Assembly (NCBI GenBank): GCA_001179505.1
Contig: CDMY01000312.1
Coordinates: 39,874 to 103,873 of the forward strand
From: Vitrella brassicaformis
Lineage: Eukaryota; Sar; Vitrellaceae
DNA: 64,000 nucleotides
Reading direction: 5' to 3'
Position numbers and translations under genes: made by a program. Positions 1 to 10,273 of this stretch are shown piece by piece. Each line of letters starts with the position of its first letter. The stretch's first letter is position 1. The notes under the pieces are model-generated. The model did not search any database. It was given only the letters and a program-made list of their open reading frames with translations, and was not told the origin of the DNA.

Positions 1-1671
<1,671 letters not shown>

Positions 1672-1868
1672 TTGTGTCTGCCTGTGGAACGGAGGTGTGC
1701 GCGTGCATTGTCAGTGTGTGACATCAGATTGAATGCTGTAGATACGTCCATTCAGAGCAACACACACGTATCGGGAATCGAGTCGCCTCATAGTCCCATC
1801 CACCACCCATCCATCCACCCACAAGCCATGGATGAATGCCCCCACGATACAGCACGTATGCATATGGT

Positions 1869-2980
1869 CTAGTCATCAATCACAATGGGGTCATCAGCAT
1901 CCGCCCTCGCAGCCGATGCAGACGCCCTCCCGCCGCCCCCTCCCTCTGACGACCGCCTCGCCACCATCGCCCGCATCTTCTCCAGCCGCTTCTTCTCCTT
2001 CTTGATGGCCTTCTTAGCCGAACCCGACCCCTCACCCTTCTCGCTCTTCCGCCTGTCCTTCCTCCGCTTCTTGCTCTCGCGATCGCGCCTCCTCTCCTCA
2101 CCGTCATCCGAGCTGTCGACCTCCTCCTCACTCCGCCGCCTCTCTTTCTTGGATTTCCTCTTCTCCTTGCCGCCCACTGCAGCGTCGTTGCTGCGCCGGC
2201 TGCGTCGCCGCTTGGCCTCAAGGCGGTCCATTTCTTCCTCCTCATCTAGCTCGGCCTCGTATGCCCGTCCGTGCCTCGACCGCCCCTTTGGCTCACTGCT
2301 GGCGGCCGCCTCTCTGTCGCGTCTCTTCTCCTGAGCTAGTGTGAGGGGGGGCTGAGCGGTGTAGTGGGAGACGATGCGCTTGGCCGCGGTGGAATCCACC
2401 TGCATGGACCGCTCTGAAGACACACGACGGAGAGGCAGAGAGGGACGTGTATCTGTCGGTGGCTGGTGGTGGTGGTGCTTACTCTGTGGCAGTGCGGGTT
2501 TGGACGAGACCTTCTTCATATACAACTTGACACGATCCTGACGAGATGACAACGAACGAGGGATCCGATGAGCGTGGGGATGTAGATACGAGGCTGTTCT
2601 GTAGCTCTCTTACCAGCTCCTGCTGGAGCGGATGTGCCTTCGGATCAATGCCCTTCACGCGAAGCAACACTGAACACACACACGGATGGAGGCGTCCGTG
2701 ATCCATCCATCCAGTGTGAGCATCGCCGCCTTACTGAATTGCACAGATGTGATGGTGTACGCTAGCAGCGCATCCAACTGGACACACTCAGCAGCTGAAC
2801 ACACCCGAGAACACACCGCAACACACGAGCACATGTGCCTGCACTCCTTTGCTCCCATGTTTGTTCCCTACATGTGAGCTGGTTCTGCAGTTCGGTCAGG
2901 TCCCGCTTCAGCAAGGGCTCCAGGTATTCCTGCAAGTCGTCAAATGCTCCTCTGAACCTCTCCAAGGCCGATTCGGCCAT
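1869..2980 (-). CDS. C1D: C1D/Rrp47 (Sas10/Utp3/C1D family) nuclear exosome cofactor
   Basis: Five exons (2980-2872, 2794-2735, 2669-2614, 2537-2483, 2413-1869) give 274 residues. The first ~110 residues match the Sas10/C1D fold: LEPLLKRDLTELQ, LDALLAYTITSVQF, LLRVKGIDPKAHPLQQEL and DRVKLYMKKV line up in order with human C1D. C1D/Rrp47 proteins bind RNA and the exosome nuclease Rrp6 in 3'-end processing of rRNA and snoRNA. The last exon adds a long Lys/Arg/Glu/Ser-rich tail ending in DADDPIVIDD, which is longer than in animal C1D and probably nuclear or nucleic-acid binding. The ATG at 2980 was chosen because family homology begins there. An upstream in-frame extension exists but has no family match. 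The next gene diverges from this promoter. Confidence 0.82.
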
Positions 2981-3208
2981 CGACAAGACTACAAGTTGAT
3001 CCTCAGCCCTGTGCGAGGATGGCACGACACGCGAGGAGCGCGAAGGATCCACAAAACGCCCAACCACAAAATCTTGCGACCTCAAAGAGAGCAGCAGCGG
3101 TTTCAGGCAGCCCCCTAGGCGAAACAAATGAGCTCGCAGGTGGGAAAAAACGGCCGTTTGTTCAGTTGCCCCGGCTCACGCGAGAACTCCTGAGGGAGAA
3201 ACATCCCC

Positions 3209-3325
3209 TCAATATCATGGACCACAGCATCCCGGAGTCGGCCACTACCACGACCCCATGCGGACACACGCCCGACATCAAGATGGAGATCTTCCGCAAA
3301 GTGCGCGCATTCGGCTTCCGCGACG
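3209..3325 (+). repeat. Upstream partial copy of exon 1 of the TIM-barrel/TLDc gene
   Basis: This ~117-base stretch encodes MDHSIPESATTTTPCGHTP followed by DIKMEIFRKVRAFGFRD. It is repeated at 3544-3658 inside exon 1 of the gene that starts at 3400. The two copies lie in the same open frame, about 335 bases apart. Most base differences fall at third codon positions. Confidence 0.9.
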
Positions 3326-3399
3326 CGTCCGGGGTACTTGATACGCTTCAGTCGGTGCAGAGGGGAGCGGGGACTCTCCCTTGCAGATCTAAAGGGAAG

Positions 3400-6113
3400 A
3401 TGCCTTCCACGATATCGGCGGACGAAGTGGCTCTTTTCTTCTTAGCTGTACTTGCTCTGGCCCTTTTCTGGCTGCCCTTCCGTTCGAAAGCCTCGCGGCA
3501 GCCGCGTAGGGAAACGAGAGAGCGTCTGAAAAAGGCGGATCCCCTCGATGTCATGGACCATTCCATTCCCGAGTCGGCCACCACGACGCCTTACGGACAC
3601 ACGCCCGATGTCAAGATGGAGATATTCCGTAAGGTGCGTGCATTCGGTTTCCGCGACGTGGCTGTCGTCGGCCACTACTACGGATCTATGCCGCGCGTGG
3701 AAGATCAATTCAGCCAGCTGCTGCGGGCAGAGGAGCCTCGGATGAGCGGCTGCTGGTTCATGCTGTCAGCTGGTGAGCAGGGCGGCACTGCAGACAGTGC
3801 AGCGTAACATTGGCCCGCTTGTGTTCGATTTGTGTCAGGCGATGAAGACGCGTTGGCGAGGCTGGATGCATCTGGCGTCCCCAATGTGATGCTGGACTAC
3901 ACATTCAGCAACCCCCGCACAGGCACCAGCTCACTCGACAGCCTCAAGGCCACCATCGCCCGCATTCAGGAGTACTTCAAGAAGCTCGACAGGGAAGTGA
4001 TCATGTCCGCCAATGCTGACGGTCTGCCTCACCTCGACCGTATGGTCAGCCGGTCGGGCTACCAGCATCTGAAGCGCAATCACCTGTACATCAACTTCGT
4101 GGATCTGCTGGACTTCAATGTCAGCATGGATGCGCCGAAAGTACAGGTGAGACAGCGCATGAGCAACTAGATACGGTGGATTCTGCAGCCTTCGTTGTGT
4201 TGGTGCGCAGAAAGTGATCGGTTACCTGAGGTCCAAGAGCATTCCGATTCTGAAAGGCATCTGTTTTGAGGGCGCCAGGGGCATCGCCTTCGCTGATGAA
4301 TACGGCAAAGTGACTGAACGTCTCCGGTGAGTCCTGAAACGACTAAGCAGAGGCGCACCCGCTGCATATCTGTTCCTGCTGTTCTCAGGTCGTCGTTTCC
4401 TGCGAGTCGTTTCAAGCTGCTGGTGCACTCACACGCCGGGCCGCATGGCGACAGCTCACAGGCGGTGGCATTGGAGTGTGTGCGTCGAGGGGCGGACGGC
4501 ATCTGGGCGGGGTTTATCCCTCAGGCCGCCCAGACAGGCCACAACTGCTCCTTGCAGTACCTGGGGTACCTGCACAGCTGCGGCAACAAACAGGTCCAAG
4601 AGTTCTACAAACTCAACACGGTAAGTAATCAACTCGGCTCGTCACGAAGGCCTCAATCAGGTCGCTGTCTGTCTTCGCCTGAGGTGGTTTGTCTTGCTGC
4701 AGGCCGCTGAGACGGCTCGTTCGCTGCACGAATTGAGCTTCCCCGACGAACCCATCCCGCCTGACTGCCCCATGTTTGGCAGCAACTCCTACTCGTGGGT
4801 CCACACCGTCTTCAGACACGACCAACAGACACCGCAGGGGCTGCCTGCACGAGTGGTATGTCGACATGGAAGCGGGCCATCAAGATTACTTGTTTGGATG
4901 CGTACAGGTTGGTGCGACAGAGAGCGCGCGGCTCGCTCCGATGACGACCGATGTGGACATGCTCATCGAGCGACTGGATGGCCTCATCGGCAACGAATTT
5001 TCATCGATGCCGGCATACAAGAAGGAAGGCTACGCCCAGGTCGTCTCGTTAACGATTCAGCTGCTCCTGCGTGAGGGCTACCGGTGCAACTTCAACGATC
5101 CGGACAACATTAGATACATCTACCAACACGTGAGAAGAACCGCAAAGGGAGAAAGAACGCAGAAAAGCACAAGCGAGCCTTCGCTTTTTCCAGGTTCATA
5201 AGGTCTACAGGGGACTTCCTGAGAGGAATCTGCTCATCAATGATGAGGGCTCGATCATAGAGCAGTCTCACATGCCTTACCTGCGGGATTGGCTGAGACG
5301 GCCGTCCGAAGACGTACGACTCTGGCTGCTCTATAGGTGAGATGAACGTGTGCGTATCAAGGGTCGTACACGAAAGAAGTGTATATCTTGTCTCTTGGCC
5401 AGCTCGACACGTGACGTGGACAGCTTCAACAGCCTCATCAGCAAGGTGGGATCGACTCGTGGCCTACTCTTCGCCATCAAGCACAACAACAAGAAGTTTG
5501 GCGTCTTCTTCGACGGGCCCCTCAACCAACCCAGCAATCCGACATCCACTATGACGACCAGAGGCGACCTCTTCCTATTTTCGCTCAGAGGCAGCTTTTC
5601 TCGGCCCACACAGATCCATCCACCGCAAGACAGACAGCGGGTGGACGTGGCCGGGAAGGACGGGGCTGTGCAGGGCAGCGGCATGTGGTCCGGCAAGATC
5701 GTGATGGCAGGCGACTACCTCTGGCTGGGGTTCTCGTGGTCGTCCACCCCGTCCCCCTCCATCCTCAGCTGTTGTCACGGGATCCCCAAAAACATCACAC
5801 CACCAGGATTCACCGGCAGGGAGGTGAATGCGCTCACCTCCCAGACAGCCAAGCAGTTAAGGGGTGAATACACTCTGGCAGGCAGCGGCTTCTTCACAGC
5901 TGACGTGATTGAAGTGTATCAGGTGGGTGCGAAATACACACACATCTGCACCACAGCGATGACCCGTGTGATGCATCGTGTCTGTAGGTTGTGAGAGGCC
6001 GCGCCCCTGCCATCAATCGTGACTCCCTCCTGCCCCTGCCCGTCGACTTCCCCCGGCCTCTCTCTGCGAGTGCTCTGTCTTCGACTGAGAGGACAAACCG
6101 CACGGCAGCATGA
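3400..6113 (+). CDS. Membrane-anchored TIM-barrel-like (DRE-TIM/HMGL-like) protein with C-terminal TLDc domain
   Basis: Nine exons (3400-3772, 3839-4146, 4211-4326, 4389-4620, 4703-4855, 4908-5129, 5194-5336, 5403-5922, 5988-6113) give 730 residues. Residues ~8-25 are a strong hydrophobic segment (ALFFLAVLALALFWLPF) that looks like a signal anchor. The middle (~60-400) resembles aldolase-type TIM barrels: the stretch LLVHSHAGPHGDSSQAV, followed by ECVRRGADGIWAG, recalls the HxH...AGAD metal-binding region of DRE-TIM metallolyases such as HMG-CoA lyase. That is a weak family call. The C-terminus from WLLYRSS to IEVYQ is a TLDc domain (SFNSLISKVG, FGVFFDG, GDLFLFSL), a fold linked to oxidative-stress resistance and V-ATPase regulation. 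The frame stays open upstream to an ATG at 3019, across a second copy of part of exon 1. The ATG at 3400 is preferred because it puts the anchor at the N-terminus. Confidence 0.7.
3544..3658 (+). repeat. Second (genic) copy of the exon 1 segment
   Basis: Partner of 3209-3325. It encodes the start of the TIM-barrel-like domain just after the membrane anchor and a basic linker. Confidence 0.9.
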
Positions 6114-6542
6114 TCGACTGTCCACGGTGTGATCTCTACATGAGGATGCCTCCTTGTCTTGTGAGAATCGCAGTGCTTATTGCAGTCGGGATTACGTGCC
6201 CTTGGTGTTTGTATGTTCCGTGTCGTGCTTTTCTATCTGAGTCGTTCCTGTGCTTTGTGCAGCTGTCGATGAGCAGCCGACAAATTTGATTTTTGGACAT
6301 GTGAATGGACTTGGCAGACCTTTCTTGATCGAGACGTTCGTCTGTCATGCAGTCGGATCGAATGCAACAAATACATGTGCGTTGTCATGCATTCACACAC
6401 GCACGAGACGAAACAGAAACACGTCCGCACACTCTGCACAGGTGGTCACAAAAGGAAAAGAGAGAAAGATGGAGAGAGCCACAGACAGAGAGAGAGATAG
6501 CTACCCTTCCTTGCTGTAGTTTGAGTGGCCTATGTTTGTGTG
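6114..6542. other. Intergenic, no gene seen
   Basis: The space between two convergent genes. It contains a purine-rich tract near 6450-6500 and no open frame with coding character on either strand. Confidence 0.7.
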
Positions 6543-7446
6543 TCAGTTGTGGGGTTGGCGTCTATGCAGCTTGATGGCGGGGCGCAGGGGAATGTGCACA
6601 CGCTGCTGGCCCTCCTGCAGAAACACACACACACACAGACACACATGCAGCCGCGTGTTTGTACTGCGATTGCACGTGTTTGCACTGACCACTTGTGTGT
6701 TGATGGCTTCCATGATGTCACTGCGCAGCGAACAGCGGTCACCTGCACCAGCCAGTCATGCGGACGCATCGATGCATGCATGAATGTCTATCCAGCCCTG
6801 TGTGTGTGTGTGTCTGTACGGGTGTCAGCCTTGGCGAACCACACCTCCACACGCACCGAATCAGACTTCTTCACCTGCACACACCGACGGACCGGACCAT
6901 TCACACACGGTCCTCCCGCCCCCATAGGGTCTACTCCTCACCATGCGCACGCCCGTGATGATGGCGTATGGCTCCACCGACGCCCCGATGCATCCCAGCA
7001 CGGCATGCGTCCACACGCGGTAGGCCTCACCCATCGCCACACTGGCCGGCACGCCAGCGTCGGCCAGGTCCATCGTCAGCACCACACGCTTGCCGCCCAC
7101 GTTGTCCTTGTCCTCCTACATCGGCAGCACGTCGTCCTTGAACACCGCAATCGCACCATAGCAACTGACACACACAACGGACATGCGATGGCGGTGCCAC
7201 GCCATCTTTCCATCCCCGCCGCGGATCAGATTCTATGTGCATTTTGGCTCCATTCTGCCCCTTGGCCGTGGCCGTTCACCTGTTTGCATCGAGCATGTGT
7301 CCGGAGATTTTGAGCCAGAGCTTCCAGAAGCCCTTGGCGGTGGCGAAGTCGCCCAGCAGCTTCAGGCTATCGATGTACGAGCTGTGGCTACCCGTCAGCT
7401 GGCCGAAGACGCTCCAGTTGTTGCGCAGAGGCAGATCGCACGCCAT
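6543..7446 (-). CDS. eIF4E-family (4EHP/nCBP-like) cap-binding protein interrupted by an in-frame TAG
   Basis: Exons 7446-7280, 7164-6942, 6874-6820, 6742-6690 and 6614-6543 splice to 570 nt. The order of family blocks is clear: PLRNNWSVFG, SYIDSLKLLGDFATAKGFW, YGAIAVFKDDVLPM, then EDKDNVGGKRVVL, YRVWTHAVLGCIG and VRVEVWFAKAD. The SY..SLK..G.FA....FW pattern is closest to class II eIF4E (4EHP/nCBP). In the invariant PMWED motif the Trp codon, whose side chain stacks on the mRNA cap, is TAG at 7118-7116; a single G-to-A change from TGG would produce it. The rest of the frame is intact over five exons. It could be a recent pseudogene, a readthrough gene, an allelic null or a sequence error. The ATG at 7446 was chosen because it lies just before the conserved PLRNNW. 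The gene is divergent from the next one. Confidence 0.78.
7116..7118 (-). other. In-frame TAG at the cap-binding Trp codon of the eIF4E homologue
   Basis: CCG ATG TAG GAG GAC on the minus strand replaces PMWED. The flanking codons and both neighbouring splice sites are normal. Confidence 0.85.
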
Positions 7447-7528
7447 CTTGACCAACTGAAGGCGAAATCCAGCCTTATCAATCGCGGACAAAAACGTAGA
7501 GACAAAGATCGATGAGGTAAACGTTTAC

Positions 7529-9492
7529 AGAATGGGAGCCAGGTGCGACCCAGGCCCTGCTGCGTGCCTTCGAGCCATGGGCCCTGCTCTTTCTGTGTTT
7601 TGCACTGCCTCTTGTGTCAGGTGAGAGGTTCCCGCTGAGGACAAAATTGGAGACAAAAGAAAGACTGACGCCGTCGCTCTCCGATGTGTGGTGCAGCCGT
7701 CTCATCCCATGATGCTTTCTGCGAACACCCCAAGTTCTCTTTGCCTGTGAAGGGAGCCGACACAGTCGAAATCGACCTGTCGGCGGTACCCTAGTCGGCG
7801 GTTGTCAATCTTGCCATCGGGGCCGGCTTCAAAATCGTCGAGCATCTGAGGGATGCGCCCTCCTCAGGAAAGCTGCAAGTGGGGAGCAAAGACGACCCGA
7901 AAGGTGCCCACTTGCAACGCTAAGACATGGTCGATTGGCGATGTCTCTGTCTGACTGTCTGTCTGTCTGTGGGTGCATCAGTGCAGATTTGGTGACGTCA
8001 GCTGATCGTTTGAGTGACGAGTACATCCGGGGTGGCAAGTGGACCGAGACGGGCAAGACCACCATTAACGACAAGGGCAAACCGGAGAAGGAGATGGTCT
8101 TCAAGAAGACAGAAGGCCTGACTGCTCTCCGGCGATGGAAAGGCATCGACGCGCTCAGTGAAGAGGAGAGCACCGAAGGGTTCCCTGAGGCATACTGGCT
8201 GGTGGATCCCCTGGACGGCACAAGTGTCTATGCCGACGATGCCAGGGTCTGGATCAAGCACGCCAAAGGCCTCTCTAAGACTTCTTCTCGCCTAAGGCTC
8301 TACCAAGAGATGAAGAAAGTCCTCTTTGCGGAATGGACGGTCATGGTGGCCCTCATCCACAAGAACAAGGCAGTGGCGGGAGTCATCACCGTGCCATGGA
8401 AGCGCATAGCATACTATGGCGTTGTCCCCAGTAACGATGTGGCTGTCGAGGGTTCCGATGCGAGACGCGCCTGTCGTCTGGTGTACACGGGAGACAGCTC
8501 GTGGAACGAGGGAAGCGCCCGCAGCATGCACGAGAAAGCGACATTCAATGTGCCGCTGACGGCGTATGGCGAGGGGTGTATCCAGGGAGTGTCTGCCCCT
8601 TACGTCAGGCCTGGTAGCCTGGTGCAGGCGATAGGCAGTGACATGAACCCCAACGATGCCATCGACGCCTACGAGTACTTTCTATCGCGCCATCCTGACG
8701 GCCCGAGGTTTGAATTCCGGCAGGTGCAGGCAAGCGGGAAGAACTTTCAAGGATTTGGCTCATTCCTGGTGGGTGAGAGAGGCGGGTCTGATAGACAACC
8801 AACGATGACAATGAATGAATGTGTTTCCCTTTCCGATGTGTGTGCAGAAATTTCTGATGGTTTTAGACCCTGAGTTGCTGTGGTTCTACGACCTTGGTCA
8901 TGTCTCGCGCCGGCCAGAACCTGTTTGTGGGCCGTCGATGCGTCCATCGAAATTTGCCAAGAGAAAGCTCTACAATGTGGTACGTACGGACGAGACACAT
9001 GGGCGTCCTTTGGCGATGGAGATCTTGTGTCCCTCCCCGCGTCCCTTGCCGCATGCAGATCTATCCCCGGATCGCACCCCTTAAGGAATGGGACACAGCA
9101 GCGGCACACGCAATCCTGAACGCGGGAAGCGCCATGATTTTGCGAGTCGACTGCGTCAACGAGGGCAACCGGGAGTACGGACAGGAGACGGGACCGTTTA
9201 GCTTCAAAGTGAGTGGGGAGGAGGTGGGTTACTCGCGGACAGAGGGGCCCGACCAGTGTGTCGCCAACACAAGGTGGGTGAGTGTGGCGCGGGATGGACA
9301 AAGACGCTGGCAGGAGCATATGGCATGTGTCTCTTCAGGCACCATCAAGATGTGCCTACCCTCAAGACGAAGAAGGAGTTTCAGGACTACTTCATCGCCA
9401 TGGGGCCGCTTGACCTGACTGACAGCGGCAAGTCCCTCACACAAATGCTTTCCGGCCATTGCCTCAAAGACCCAAACACAGAGGACAAGTAG
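7529..9492 (+). CDS. CysQ/inositol monophosphatase family phosphatase, with an in-frame TAG near the 5' end
   Basis: Likely exons are (uncertain 5' exon)-7620, 7697-7903, 7987-8768, 8848-8979, 9059-9273 and 9339-9492. Family signatures are an acidic EEES, then WLVDPLDGTS (metal-binding DPxDGT), FAEWTVMVALIHKNKAVAGV, and WDTAAAHAILNAG (the C-terminal WDxAA motif). This order is that of the lithium-sensitive Mg-dependent phosphatases, closest to CysQ/3'-phosphoadenosine phosphatases, with extra insertions. A loop of about 45 residues between FLKFLMVLD and YPRIAPLKEWD is unusual. Exon 1 encodes a hydrophobic run (ALLFLCFALPLV) that could be a signal peptide, but no ATG is visible in that frame, so the start is not resolved. 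An in-frame TAG lies at 7792-7794 within exon 2. Confidence 0.78.
7780..7801 (+). repeat. 15-base insertion flanked by a 7-base direct repeat, carrying TAG
   Basis: TCGGCGG occurs at 7780 and again at 7795. The 15 bases between the repeat starts contain an in-frame TAG. Removing one 15-base unit leaves an uninterrupted frame reading DLSAVVNLAIG. Confidence 0.8.
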
Positions 9493-10273
9493 GCAACGAA
9501 CCGATCAAGCGAGACGTGCTGTCCGTGTAGCCATGGATGCGTCTCTGCAGGACGCCCATGACTTGCCTGCAGCGGATCAACACATGCACTGACGAGAAGA
9601 TGATACACTTGCCTGAGTGCCCATCAGCGGCCCACGGGCGGACACCCGGCGACCAGCACAAGAAGCCCGCTGTCCGCGGCAAGCCGACGGCACACAGTGG
9701 CTCATCAGCTCTGGAAGTACGAAAGCAGACCAGCAGACCAAGCAGAGGATGTGTGCGCAGCCATGTGACTGACCGTGCAATGTTTCACGTGTGTGCAGAT
9801 GCCCGTCTAATCGGCCGGTGAAGAGAGAGGAACAATAGAGACGAAAGCTCTATGTCAGCACGCAAGCGTGACGTATGTGATGGGTCGATTGAGCGAGTGG
9901 GTGTGTCGTGTTGAGAGTGAGGAATGAGCTGTGTCGCGAACACAAGGTGGGTGGGTGGGAAAGGGGTGGACCAAGACACTCGTGCAGGTGTTGATCCTTC
10001 TAATTTGTGTTATGTACACACATTGATATAAAGGGCACAATGAAAGAAAGAATGTGTCTGAATGTGTCTGACACATTGATTCATGTCACCATGCAGCACA
10101 TCACATCCATCAGGCCAGGCCAACTCCAAATCGATTCGACTGACGTCAATCATGCATGCCGCCGTCCAGTGAGTGAGCCGATTGCTGCACAAACACCAGC
10201 CACCACACACCAGCTGAATCACGGTGTCTGCAGTGCATGTCGTGTGTACAGGTGTGCGACTTACCTGTCTCGC
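9493..10273. other. Intergenic with fragments shared elsewhere in the window
   Basis: No gene seen. Two blocks near 9778-9823 and 9901-9936 recur at 14580-14717. A third, at 9928-9990, resembles the exon 5/intron 5 junction of the phosphatase gene at 9254-9313. Short open frames here lack coding character. Confidence 0.65.
9778..9936. repeat. Dispersed repeat, copy 1
   Basis: It shares two conserved blocks with 14580-14717: one around TGCAATGTTTC and GGCCGGTG, the other around GTGTCGTGTTG and GAGGAATGAGCTGTGT. The middle differs in sequence and length. Confidence 0.7.

Noticed and set aside
2981-3127. N-terminal extension of the C1D reading frame
   Set aside because: Open frame only; no homology before the ATG at 2980, and the segment overlaps the divergent promoter and a short shared repeat.
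6861-7118. Separate short minus-strand gene starting after the TAG at 7116
   Set aside because: The product lacks the N-terminal half of the eIF4E fold; continuity of the family across the TAG explains it better.
6525-7313. Plus-strand open frame of 262 codons over the eIF4E gene
   Set aside because: Antisense to five well-supported eIF4E exons; the composition is repetitive His/Thr/Arg from reversed TG-rich introns.
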